64,000 nucleotides of DNA, taken from Patiria pectinifera. Lineage: Eukaryota > Echinodermata > Asteroidea > Valvatida > Asterinidae. The notes under the pieces were generated by a model. It had not been told where the DNA came from. It worked only from the letters and a program-made list of their open reading frames with translations, and made no database searches. Location of the stretch: NCBI GenBank assembly GCA_029964075.1, contig CM057135.1:9512863-9576862 (forward strand). The letters run 5' to 3'. A program made the position numbers and the translations under genes. Below, piece after piece: positions 55,670 through 64,000 of this stretch (position 1 is the stretch's first letter; each line of letters starts with the position of its first letter).

Positions 55670-57575
55670 AGGGCTCTTTCAAGTCCAATCATTGTATCCC
55701 TCTCTAAAAAGTCGGCGACCTCTATAATTTATGCTAAGTGACCCATAGTCTGGTTGCTGAATTTTCTCATAATATGATTCTACGCGCGTTGCTGCAAACG
55801 GGAACTAGACTATCCACGCACGCCACGTTGTCGTTGAAGAATTCTCATCAGCTTGCTCCGGTTACATTGCCGCGATTTGTTCCATTTCTCGTTATTCTTA
55901 CCTCAAGAAACCATTCTTGAGTATGCTGATAGATAGTGAAGTTATATAGTCACTATTCAAGTTGTGTGTTTCTTTTCTTTTGAAGAGAAATTGGTCATAT
56001 TTTACGACAAACTAACGGAGTGGTTTTCTTCTTCTTGTTCGGATTATAACATTTGCTTTTGAGGGGTGTACGTCGTACGGCATGGTGTACGGGTGTACGG
56101 CCTGCATGGCGCGCCCATAATTTCTTACTTATAAGTAAGTATTCACATGGTTTTTATTGTAATTATTATTAACTAAAAACAATGTTACTGTCATTATTTA
56201 TTTTTTATTGAGTACTTCTGCTTTTGTATTTCTAGACAGGCACAGGTCTTCAATCTTGTCGACATGACAGTCACTGTCAAATGGTCAATTTTGTCATGAA
56301 ATTGTAAAAAACAAAAACAAGCTGTTTGTGACATATTGTTATCAGAACGTTTTAAGTAATAATAGTAATATTTATGCTAAATATAGAGTGTGCTTTACAT
56401 TGACTGAGACATGTTTAGTATACGTCAAAATGGCAGTACTATAAATGAAGTTTTTTTGGCAGATTGGTCACGTTAGGCCATGTAGGCTTTGTCTGTTTGA
56501 AGTGGATTTTAAAATCATGACAATCTCATTCATGTCATTTGTCCCAATATATCATGTTATTTATATTTTTGCTTTCACCACAGTTATGCTAAATGGCCAA
56601 TATTGACCAACCAACAAATTCAAGAAGAAGTGAGAGAGCCAGGAAGCCGATCGACTATAAACAACTGAACAACGGCCCAGATTTGCCCAAGGGACAAAAG
56701 GAAATAAAAACGTGGTCCACAACTAAACTGTACCCGTTGGTTATAGTGGACTCGAAAGACATTGACGGGAAGCTTTTTGTCAAGGTACACTATACCGACG
56801 AAGAGTGGAACTCAACAGTGTACGACACATGGAGAGAAGCATCAGAGATCATTGACGTGCCTGAATTTTATTTAACATATACACCAGAGCTGAAGGCTCT
56901 CTTTGTTGATCAACTGAAAACGTCAATTAAGGAACATTTGCACGGCCAACGTAAAGTTGACAGCGCCGTTAAGATTGACTTAAGCATCCCTAAGAACTTG
57001 TTCGAGGACATAGCCACCCTTGGATGTGAGAGTAGGGGTTCTTGCCTAACCCTTCAGTCAACTGCTGACTTTAACTGCTTACTCGGCGAAGACTGGCACT
57101 GGCGAATTTTCAATTCCATGGGAGATTTTGCCTTCGTCACACCCGGTACTGTCACATTTTGGATAAAAGAGAGGAGACCACTGGAGGAGTATTCACCAGA
57201 GGGAGTACTGATACTAAAGCACCGGGGGTTTCGTTTTCACTTTAGATTTGCCCGTGGTATCGGGAACAATTTTGATTTCCAAAATTTCTTTTAATATATT
57301 TGCTGTACTGCCATCACACAACACATGATTTCCATTTTTTATGTGCTTAGATAGATCTCTCTCATAGGACGCCATCTTCGTAGGAAATTTACAACTGCGT
57401 GTTCAACGCAATAGCTGGGTGTGCGCGCATTGTGCAAAAATGTTCTAAATGGCACATGTGTTGCTTGAAATTTATCCAAAACACGGCGCAGCCAGTGCAC
57501 GTCTTGAAAATTTGACGCCCAAAATTTGGATGCACCTGGCAATCTGTTAGAAGTGACTTCATTTGAGAGAGCCCT
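55670..57575. mobile_element. 1.9-kb TIR-bounded segment carrying ORF 56593-57294
   Basis: AGGGCTCTTTCAAGT at 55670-55684 recurs inverted at 57561-57575 (reads inward AGGGCTCTCTCAAAT, 13/15). ATT flanks both ends (55667-55669, 57576-57578), a candidate 3-bp target duplication. A second AGGGCTCTTTTC copy lies outside at 55450. The interval includes a complete 234-codon frame. The short TIR makes the call tentative, though the exact 3-bp flanks support it. Confidence 0.5.
56593..57294 (+). CDS. Intact 233-aa ORF, chromo/tudor-like domain candidate
   Basis: ATG 56593 to TAA 57292-57294, no interruption. A short basic N-terminus (SRRSERARKPIDYKQLNNG) resembles chromatin-protein linkers. Residues about 45-90 (YPLVIVDSKDIDGKLFVKV, then HYTDEEWNSTVYDTW) have the beta-barrel pattern of chromo-barrel or tudor-knot domains, with an aromatic near each expected cage position. 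The C-terminal half is unrecognised (GEDWHWRIF, FRFHFRFARG). A pyrimidine-rich CTTTCACCACAG lies just 5' of the ATG and could be a splice acceptor. It lies 0.5 kb upstream of the transposase-like ORF in the same orientation, so a functional pairing is possible. The function is inferred only. Confidence 0.65.
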   Translation: MANIDQPTNSRRSERARKPIDYKQLNNGPDLPKGQKEIKTWSTTKLYPLVIVDSKDIDGKLFVKVHYTDEEWNSTVYDTWREASEIIDVPEFYLTYTPELKALFVDQLKTSIKEHLHGQRKVDSAVKIDLSIPKNLFEDIATLGCESRGSCLTLQSTADFNCLLGEDWHWRIFNSMGDFAFVTPGTVTFWIKERRPLEEYSPEGVLILKHRGFRFHFRFARGIGNNFDFQNFF

Positions 57576-57798
57576 ATTGCTTTGTTTTTATTATGTTATG
57601 CATTTATTCTTGTGTTCATGCACACTGTATGTAGACATGTAGTGTAGTTTTATATTGTAAAGATGGGCATAACCAGCAGGTAATTTCCACAAATCTTAAT
57701 CAGAAATTTCAATTAATGTCTTTGTGATCTAGGACATACATTGTATTTAAACTGTTTTCACTCTTTTCCACTGGCCACCTTCCTCCAATTTGTTCAGA

Positions 57799-60021
57799 AT
57801 GGATAAGTTTGGAACTTTTCTTATTTTTGTTCTGGGATGCTTTTGCATGGCCCGTGCTGTTTATGCCACTCCTGAGGAAACTTCTCACATTGTCCAAATT
57901 GATGTCAGTGAGATTTTTTTGTTCAACTTGATTAAGGATGTCAGTGGCCACTTGACTCAAGAACATCTGAGCACTGTATGGATGCGTATTATGACTCGAC
58001 ACCACCTTTCCCCTGACAAATTTAGCTTGAATTGCCTGAAGGCATTGGAAAGTAAACTTGGCCGACTGTGGCGATTGTGGAAATCCAAAAAGGGCTCATG
58101 TAGTAGGGCCAATTTGTTGAATAAATTTGAAAAGTCAACATACGCACTGAATGTTAACCATAAAACTGGAAGTCCCAGAAAACGGAAATTAGAACAGGAA
58201 GTGGAAGATGAGAAATCCAAAAGAAGGAAGTTGGAAAACAGTTTAAATGAAATGGACCAAGAACTGAGCAGGTGTAAGGACGCGAAACATGAGGCTGAGC
58301 GAAAATTAGAAAGACTCTCGAACCCCCAAAAACGTAAAAGAGGTGAGCGGGGAAGAAGCAAAGGTAAAATTGAATACAGTAAGAGTCAAAAGCGCCGTCA
58401 CAAATCCAAAAAAATGGAGGAAGTCAAAACACTGTTTGGAAAAGAGTTTGTAAGTGTAGAATTCAAAAATGAAGATGGGCAGATTGTTAAAGTAGCCTTC
58501 AATGAGGACAACTGTGGCCCGGTTGAAGTCATTGACAATGGTGACATTGATGAAATGATTTATATTATGGATTCATTCTTTGTCACTGATAGTGGTTATC
58601 ATGAAATTGCCCAACGCTACCCTTCACTTCCTAGAACATGCAAAATAATTAAACGTCGACACGAACTGAATGATTCCTTTGAAATTTTTACATTGAACGG
58701 GGAATATGAGGGTGTATATAGGTCTCTGAGAACAAACTTAATTCAATTCTTGACTAATCCTCCCAATGCCCATTTCATACAAGAGGGAAAGGTTAGAATC
58801 AAATTCAGTGGTGACGGTACAAGAGCAGGAACCAAAAAGCATATGATCAATGTAAGTTATACAGTAATCGGTGAAGAGCACTGTGCTTCTGAACGTGGAA
58901 ATTACCTGCTGGCTATAGTTCAATGTCCAGAGACAGGAGATGGTATCCAGAAAGCCTTGGCAAAATTAATTGCAGAATTTAACGATTTGGAATCTGTTGA
59001 GATTGGTGACAAATTGATTTACATTGAGAAGTTCATTGGTGGTGACCTTAAATTTCTCAACCAAGTCACTGGCATAGGAGGCTTTGCATCAACATTCTCC
59101 TGTCTCTGGTGTAAGTGCCCAAAACAAGAAAGGGCAGATGTAACCAAAAACTGGTCCATGATCGACACGGATAAGGGTGCTCGAACAGTAACAGAAATAA
59201 CCGAATGCGCTAAAAAGAGCAAGAAAGACAAAACCAAGTTCAACTGTAATGCTGCACCAATTTTTTCATCTGTCCCCATTGCTAGAGTAATTCCAGACAC
59301 CCTTCACCTCTTTTTGCGGATCATGGATCAGTTGGTCTACCAAATTACATTTTTCCTTCAACATTGTGACAACTGTGTACGGCTCAATCCAAATCTCAAT
59401 CTAGATAAGTGTGGCAACCTCATGCGGTTTCAGGAATTTATAAAGAAAGTTGGAATTACTGATTGGAAATTTGTGATTAAGGAGTCCAAAATTGAAGCAC
59501 GATCGTTTACTGGTCCAGAACATAGGCGAATATTGAAAAACATCGACCTTGACACAATCATTCCCGATCACCCAAAACTTGAAAATATAAAAACACTATG
59601 GAACTCTTTTCAACAAATGGTTGACAAGTTAAATATGAACTTGGATTCTGAGGAGATTGACCAGTTTGAGTCTTCTGCCAAGAACTGGTTAGACTTGTAT
59701 CGCACTGTTTATCTGGCTAAGGATATTACTCCTTATATGCATGTACTAGCCTACCATGTACCCGAGGTTATGAGAATGTATGGGAACCCAACTTTTTTCT
59801 GTCAGCAAGGGCTAGAAAAATTAAATGACTTGGTAACCAAGTGGTACTTCCGTTCCACTAACTTCGGCAAAACTGCACTTAAACAAATCATGCAAAAGCA
59901 AAATCGTCTACGTTTACTGGAGGCCAAGTGTAAGCGATCTCTCAAGTGGCATGTCACATGCAGTATTTGCAAAAGACAAGATGGTCACAACAAAGCAAGA
60001 TGCCCTGAGCAGATCCGTTAA
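57799..60021 (+). CDS. Intact 740-aa RAG1/Transib-type transposase-like protein
   Basis: One uninterrupted frame. ATG 57799 is chosen over the in-frame TTG at 57790 because a pyrimidine-rich acceptor-like TTTGTTCAG ends two bases before it. Layout: hydrophobic/helical N-terminus (1-120), coiled coil (about 127-177), basic stretch (about 178-205), RNase-H-like core with FSGDGT (D339) and FIGGDLKFL (D416), then CLWC (C435, C438), PDTLHLFLR (499-507), H648-x4-H653-VPEV and QGLEKLND (E673). A terminal zinc knuckle has C721, C724, H730 and C735 (CSICKRQDGHNKARC). In RAG1 the known residues are D600, D708, C727, C730, H937, H942 and E962. Spacings from the second Asp are 19, 3, 210, 5, 20 here against 19, 3, 207, 5, 20. 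This supports a DDE transposase of that fold, active or domesticated. Absence of stops suggests recent activity or selection. Confidence 0.75.
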   Translation: MDKFGTFLIFVLGCFCMARAVYATPEETSHIVQIDVSEIFLFNLIKDVSGHLTQEHLSTVWMRIMTRHHLSPDKFSLNCLKALESKLGRLWRLWKSKKGSCSRANLLNKFEKSTYALNVNHKTGSPRKRKLEQEVEDEKSKRRKLENSLNEMDQELSRCKDAKHEAERKLERLSNPQKRKRGERGRSKGKIEYSKSQKRRHKSKKMEEVKTLFGKEFVSVEFKNEDGQIVKVAFNEDNCGPVEVIDNGDIDEMIYIMDSFFVTDSGYHEIAQRYPSLPRTCKIIKRRHELNDSFEIFTLNGEYEGVYRSLRTNLIQFLTNPPNAHFIQEGKVRIKFSGDGTRAGTKKHMINVSYTVIGEEHCASERGNYLLAIVQCPETGDGIQKALAKLIAEFNDLESVEIGDKLIYIEKFIGGDLKFLNQVTGIGGFASTFSCLWCKCPKQERADVTKNWSMIDTDKGARTVTEITECAKKSKKDKTKFNCNAAPIFSSVPIARVIPDTLHLFLRIMDQLVYQITFFLQHCDNCVRLNPNLNLDKCGNLMRFQEFIKKVGITDWKFVIKESKIEARSFTGPEHRRILKNIDLDTIIPDHPKLENIKTLWNSFQQMVDKLNMNLDSEEIDQFESSAKNWLDLYRTVYLAKDITPYMHVLAYHVPEVMRMYGNPTFFCQQGLEKLNDLVTKWYFRSTNFGKTALKQIMQKQNRLRLLEAKCKRSLKWHVTCSICKRQDGHNKARCPEQIR

Positions 60022-61045
60022 ATCAATCATTGATGAACCATTTCAGTTGAAATTTCAACCTTCAAACAGTGTATACTTATTTTATGTCTAAAAACAAGGC
60101 ATACATCCAGAAGTCAGTTTTTGTGTGTGTTCGTTTTCTTCATTCACCTACATAGAGAAACTTACCGAATGTAATGCTTCTCATTTTTAAGTGTTTGTAT
60201 TAAGAGGCTTTTGTATCTTTTTGAAAATTGTGATGTGCTGTGTTGTAGTTTAGTTTGTATATTGTATTAGTCAATGCCTATATTAATGATATACATGTAT
60301 TGTTATCACTTGGGTAACTTGCCATTCACTTCACTCAGGTGTTGTCTTGATGATTGAAGTTTTTAACCAAGCAGCTACATTTTTGTTGTTTTTAGTTTGA
60401 TTCAGACAAGTTTTGGATCATGAAGTGTGCTATTAACTTAAGTAGTGAGTTGATACAGTTAACATTTATTTTTTTAAATCTTTATGCAAGTACAACCTTG
60501 CAATTTAGTTATACTTGTAAACGTTCTTTCATGACATATGTTAATCACTCAGGTAACTTGCCATTCACTTCCCTCAAGTTTTGTCTTGATGGTTGAAGAT
60601 TTTTTATTTTTTTAACTAAGCAGCTAAATGGAGTTTTCAGTATGATTCATCCTGGTTTTGGATCACGAACAGTTGAATGCATTGTGCTTTTCATTTAAGT
60701 AATTAACGAAGTTTGGATTTTCTATTACATGTTTAAATATGCCAGTACCTTGTTTGCCAATTTATATGCCACTGTATGCGTTTCTTTTACTCAAGGAAAG
60801 TGTTAACGTTATTGTTTTCAATATTTAAGTTTACTGGAGAGTTTTATTTGGACTTTAAAATGTTTATTGGTACACAAATCCATTATCAATGCCCATGACT
60901 TGTTCTTCATTGAGAGAATAAAGACAACTCATGTTTCAGCCAAATTTCTAAATGAAGTATCTTTGATATAGTTTAATATTCATATTTTATGTCAGTTTTT
61001 CTCTATTCAACATGATGAAGAACATAAAGTGAATAAAACTTTGCT
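60022..61045 (+). other. 3' UTR of the transposase-like gene, with poly(A) signals
   Basis: AT-rich and non-coding. AATAAA hexamers lie at about 60917 and 61032; either could end the transcript. It contains the duplicated block described separately. Confidence 0.5.
60290..60710 (+). repeat. ~245-bp imperfect tandem duplication in 3' UTR
   Basis: GGGTAACTTGCCATTCACTT (about 60312) recurs as AGGTAACTTGCCATTCACTT (about 60551). Both are followed by TCTTGATG(A/G)TTGAAG, AAGCAGCTA and GTTTTGGATCA in the same order. Confidence 0.75.
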
Positions 61046-62870
61046 AATTTTGAAGTATAAAGTGTGTGTACATGTGTTTCCTGTACATGTGTGTACCTCT
61101 GCTGTTTCCTCTCCCCTATTGTGATAATGATGTAGTCCACTGACATGGTTGGTTGTTTATGTGCACAGAGGTCAGTGCATTCCTCTGTGATTGCATAATC
61201 CACACACACACACACGGGTCAAATCTTTTATGCTCAAAATCGGCTCAAAGTTTTCCATATGTAAATAAAATCGTGCATACACACACACAACTTGCCGCTC
61301 GAAAACCCACCGGCTACTTTCACAATTTATTTCAGAGAACATAATGTCCCAGACTTACCGTTCGTGTTTTTATGGCGACTGATGTCAAAAGTGGCTATAA
61401 TGTCCTTCATCAAAACTGTAAAATGCTCAGCTTCTTCAGAAATAACGAATTTCTGGGGTCATTTTTCCATGCAACTGTGGAAAGCAACAACAAGATGTCC
61501 GTTATGACGAGGCGTTCAAACTGTAGTCTTCCATTCAAATCGTTTATTACACGAGTTATTCTACCAGAAAAAGAGACATGACCTTTTAAGTGTGAATTTC
61601 CATAATAATACCCTACCAGCCAATCGAAAACCTGAATTTTGAGAGGGTGTGAAAATAACCAGGGGAAATTCAAGGTTTGGTATGCTCTGCTCTTCGTCAG
61701 GAGACAAAGGGATACCATCACCCCCAAGAACTGCTATGTAGGTTGACTGGGGCAGGGAATGCTACATGTAGCTTATTCATTGGAGTATCAGTGCAATGGA
61801 AGGAAGTTGTGAAAAAAAGTTGTCAAGGGTATACGAGACACATAGACTGACTAAGGTGTGGGGAACTAAGCTTTCCGAACGTATAGGTGACCCATTGGAT
61901 TGTCTGGAAGAGGATTAGGCACCAGATGTCCCTGATAGATGAACCAATTAATATATTGGGGAACCGTGTCATGGAATAGACATAGTGATTTTACTCAGAC
62001 TGTACAGTATTTCCAGGCAACTGTTGGTCTCTTGCATCCGATTGGGACAATTGGCGATCACTACAACTCTATGGTAGTCTTGGGCAACTGAGTACATGTA
62101 GTAGTAGAAGTGGGGAGGTCACTATAACAGCCTCGTCGATGTACACTTTGTTAACATTGGCATGGGATCTAAAGATTCCGAGTCTGAACGTTTGGTCGTG
62201 CTGATTCTTGTAAGATTGCAGCATATTGTGGTTTTCAGGGGTGCTTTATGTAAACTTTGATGCCGTGCTTCTGGTGTTCTGCCGTGATGATGGTGGTTTG
62301 CTCAACTGTTTTCATGAACATGTGACCCACCACCCCAAAACCAGGCCGATGTCGAAAAAATTTTTAAAATAAGATTTTTACACGTTTGGATTTCTCGTAT
62401 TGTAAGCTTTAAAATAAGTTATAGTTGACTGATATAGGTGGTATACTTTTGAAGTTATGACTTCTTAGAAATCGGGAGTCTTAAAGGAGGCTTTTAAGAA
62501 AATGAGCGTTAAAGTCAGAGTTAAAGTAAACCAATAACTCACTCACACAATGAACCACAACAATCACCTTAGCCACCACCTTCTTGTACTGCATGCAGAC
62601 TGTTTTACCTATGTAAAACTGTTCAATGGAACCAAACCAACTTTTAAAACTTTACATTAATATCATACATTTAATATTTTTTTAGTTATGACATTTTTAT
62701 GTCATACTGATTATACGTGAAATAACTAACGTCAGTCTGGAAAATTTTTTTCCACAAACACTGTTTTATGATTTACATGAAGTGATGTTGTTTCTTTATT
62801 TTTTTACACTTCACACACTGGTTTAATAAGTTAGGAATAAGAAGAAATTTACAACCCACCCTCCTGGTAT
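61046..62870. other. Intergenic DNA with (CA)n tracts, no gene seen
   Basis: Short CA repeats lie at 61200-61215 and 61280-61290. Overlapping short frames around 61290-61730 lack motifs. A GTGACCCACCACCCCAAAAC motif at about 62321 looks like a dispersed-repeat edge, but its partner was not found. Confidence 0.4.
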
Positions 62871-62879
62871 GGAAAAAAG

Positions 62880-63260
62880 ACTCCATCAAAGTCCGGGCAC
62901 CCCCCCCCCGACCCCCAACCATTTCCCGCCCCTTTATTTACACACGCATTACATTTACACTTCATTTAAGTGGTGGGTACCAAAATAGGCCAAGGGGTGG
63001 GGTTAATGACCAAAACACACCCCTTCAGCATCATATCCCCTATCACCTCCCCCCCCCCAAGTACGGATCCAGGGGGGCGGGGCATGCCCAGGCCCCCCTC
63101 TGAGGATTTTTTTTTTTTTTTTTTTTTTTGCTGAAGAAATTGGTTAGAGTGGTTAGATATGGCCTGAGATCGCACCACAGAGCATCTAAAATCAAAAATT
63201 TTCTGGACCCCATGCCGTTAGGGCTTTGTACATTATTTTCACGCCCTCCCCCCTTTTTGG
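62880..63260. repeat. Low-complexity C-rich and T(21) stretch
   Basis: C-runs at 62900-62910 and 63045-63060 and a T-run at 63108-63129. The frames across it are homopolymer artefacts. Confidence 0.6.
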
Positions 63261-63571
63261 AAAATCCTGGATCCGTTCCTGCCCCCCAACTTTTACACTT
63301 GACATTGTCCATGGTGATTGTGAATGCGATAAATCATAATCAGATGACCCGGCTTATTACGACGCAACCCCCATACCCAAAACATTATCCCACCCCAACC
63401 TTACCAGCACCCCACCCCTACCAACTCCAGCAGCATGCGTAAAGAGCATGTACATGTACATGCATGTCGGACTTTTGACTTTTGGTTGTGAAATCACAGT
63501 TGCAATTTGTCGATACATTCTGGGGCTGAACTAAATTTATCGGTCTATTGTGTACCCATTAATGGTGAATG

Positions 63572-64000
63572 CTAAACATCATCAGCTGGAGCAGGGCAGA
63601 CCAAGTCTTTGGTTTCCTTTGTGCAGAATGGTCGGATGTGTTCGTACAGATACTTTCGTCTGTCCCGATCCAAGCCAGCGGGCCGGATGACATTTGGCAT
63701 TCCAATAAGAATTTCCCGACACTGAAGAACGTCCTCTGTGGGTGGAGACTCTACGTACAACTTGCAAACAATGACACCAGGTCTGTCATTGGTAATTTTG
63801 AAGTGATGGTTGATCTTAACCCCTTTTATCTTCCGGTATGCTGGGGTGAGGAATGACACCCAGTCGTACGTTGGTACAAGGACAGTGCCATCTTCAAGGC
63901 CAACCAATTGGGGGATGTTGATTTTACGCTCTGTTGACTTGAAGACAACATCAGCTATTTCATTGAGCGATGATACTTTTGTCTTCCGGAAGAGACGTTT
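63572..64000 (-). CDS. C-terminus of conserved-looking ORF, runs off the window
   Basis: The minus-strand frame is open from the window end (64000) to the stop at 63572-63574, 142 codons. It reads KTKVSSLNEIADVVFKSTER, LVPTYDWVSFLTPAYRKIKG, INHHFKITNDRPGVI, VIRPAGLDRDRRKYLYEHIR and a final FC...DLVCPAP. It resembles the C-terminal region of uncharacterised, multi-copy invertebrate proteins in which a TYDW segment, an HHF segment and a CP.P end are shared (recalled, not searched). No catalytic motif lies in the visible part. An uninterrupted frame and balanced composition make it a likely real gene or a young transposon ORF. Confidence 0.6.
   Translation of the reverse strand, partial: KRLFRKTKVSSLNEIADVVFKSTERKINIPQLVGLEDGTVLVPTYDWVSFLTPAYRKIKGVKINHHFKITNDRPGVIVCKLYVESPPTEDVLQCREILIGMPNVIRPAGLDRDRRKYLYEHIRPFCTKETKDLVCPAPADDV

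Noticed and set aside
57799..57870. Secretory signal peptide on the 740-aa protein
   Set aside because: FLIFVLGCFCMARAV looks hydrophobic, but the rest is a basic, coiled-coil, zinc-binding, nuclear-type protein; more likely a helical domain segment.
62966..63312. Poly-Lys ORFs on the minus strand
   Set aside because: Produced by a T(21) tract and C-runs.
1..64000. CRISPR array, bacterial operon or plasmid features
   Set aside because: Tandem arrays here lack spacers of unique sequence between short palindromic repeats, and gene structure is eukaryotic throughout.

Overview
This is eukaryotic, intron-style nuclear DNA. It is AT-rich, with ACATGTA-type palindromes, splice-like exon edges, vertebrate-style promoter motifs and a very dense layering of transposable elements. 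The element set is Gmr1-like and canonical Ty3/gypsy LTR elements, several LINE lineages, Penelope-like elements, a tRNA-derived SINE and many TIR and fold-back elements. It suggests a marine invertebrate, most likely a deuterostome such as an amphioxus, hemichordate or echinoderm. The species cannot be fixed from the window alone, and no ordinary conserved housekeeping gene was recognised.

Layout. 0-7 kb: a gypsy integrase scrap and a decayed LINE (A) with a duplicated 3' UTR. 6.7-15.5 kb: an old Ty3/gypsy element of canonical order PR-RT-RH-IN, bracketed by two LTR-like 88-bp direct repeats and interrupted by a Harbinger-like MITE, a SINE that itself carries a 132-bp MITE, and two Penelope 3' ends in inverted orientation. 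15.5-18.2 kb: satellites and a CCGG-rich TIR element. 18.4-22.4 kb (minus): an old Gmr1-like element in which integrase precedes RT. 22.7-24.9 kb: a decayed host-style gene with an NRF1/YY1-type promoter and a CXC-like C-terminus. 28.3-32.7 kb: a 4.3-kb element with about 1.58-kb inverted arms, followed by a 60-bp tandem array. 33.2-44.4 kb: a minus-strand LINE (C) split first by a fold-back transposon (itself holding another LINE) and then by a young Gmr1-like LTR element with nearly identical 807/808-bp LTRs. 44.7-48.6 kb: a satellite, then a compact AT-rich cassette of small virus-like ORFs with its own tandem arrays. 50.6-54.6 kb: a fold-back element and LINE D, interrupted by a Rex1-like LINE tail. 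55-61 kb: two intact long ORFs. The second (740 aa) carries a D-D-CxxC-HxxxxH-E residue pattern whose spacing closely matches the catalytic and zinc residues of RAG1. 63.6-64 kb: the C-terminus of a conserved-looking ORF leaving the window on the minus strand.

How it fits together. Almost all coding sequence here is mobile-element sequence in different states of decay, and nested insertions give a relative chronology. The three most interesting loci are the RAG1/Transib-like transposase candidate at 57.8-60.0 kb, the unclassified virus-like cassette at 45.6-48.6 kb, and the pair of Gmr1-like elements whose gag resembles the SCAN domain.
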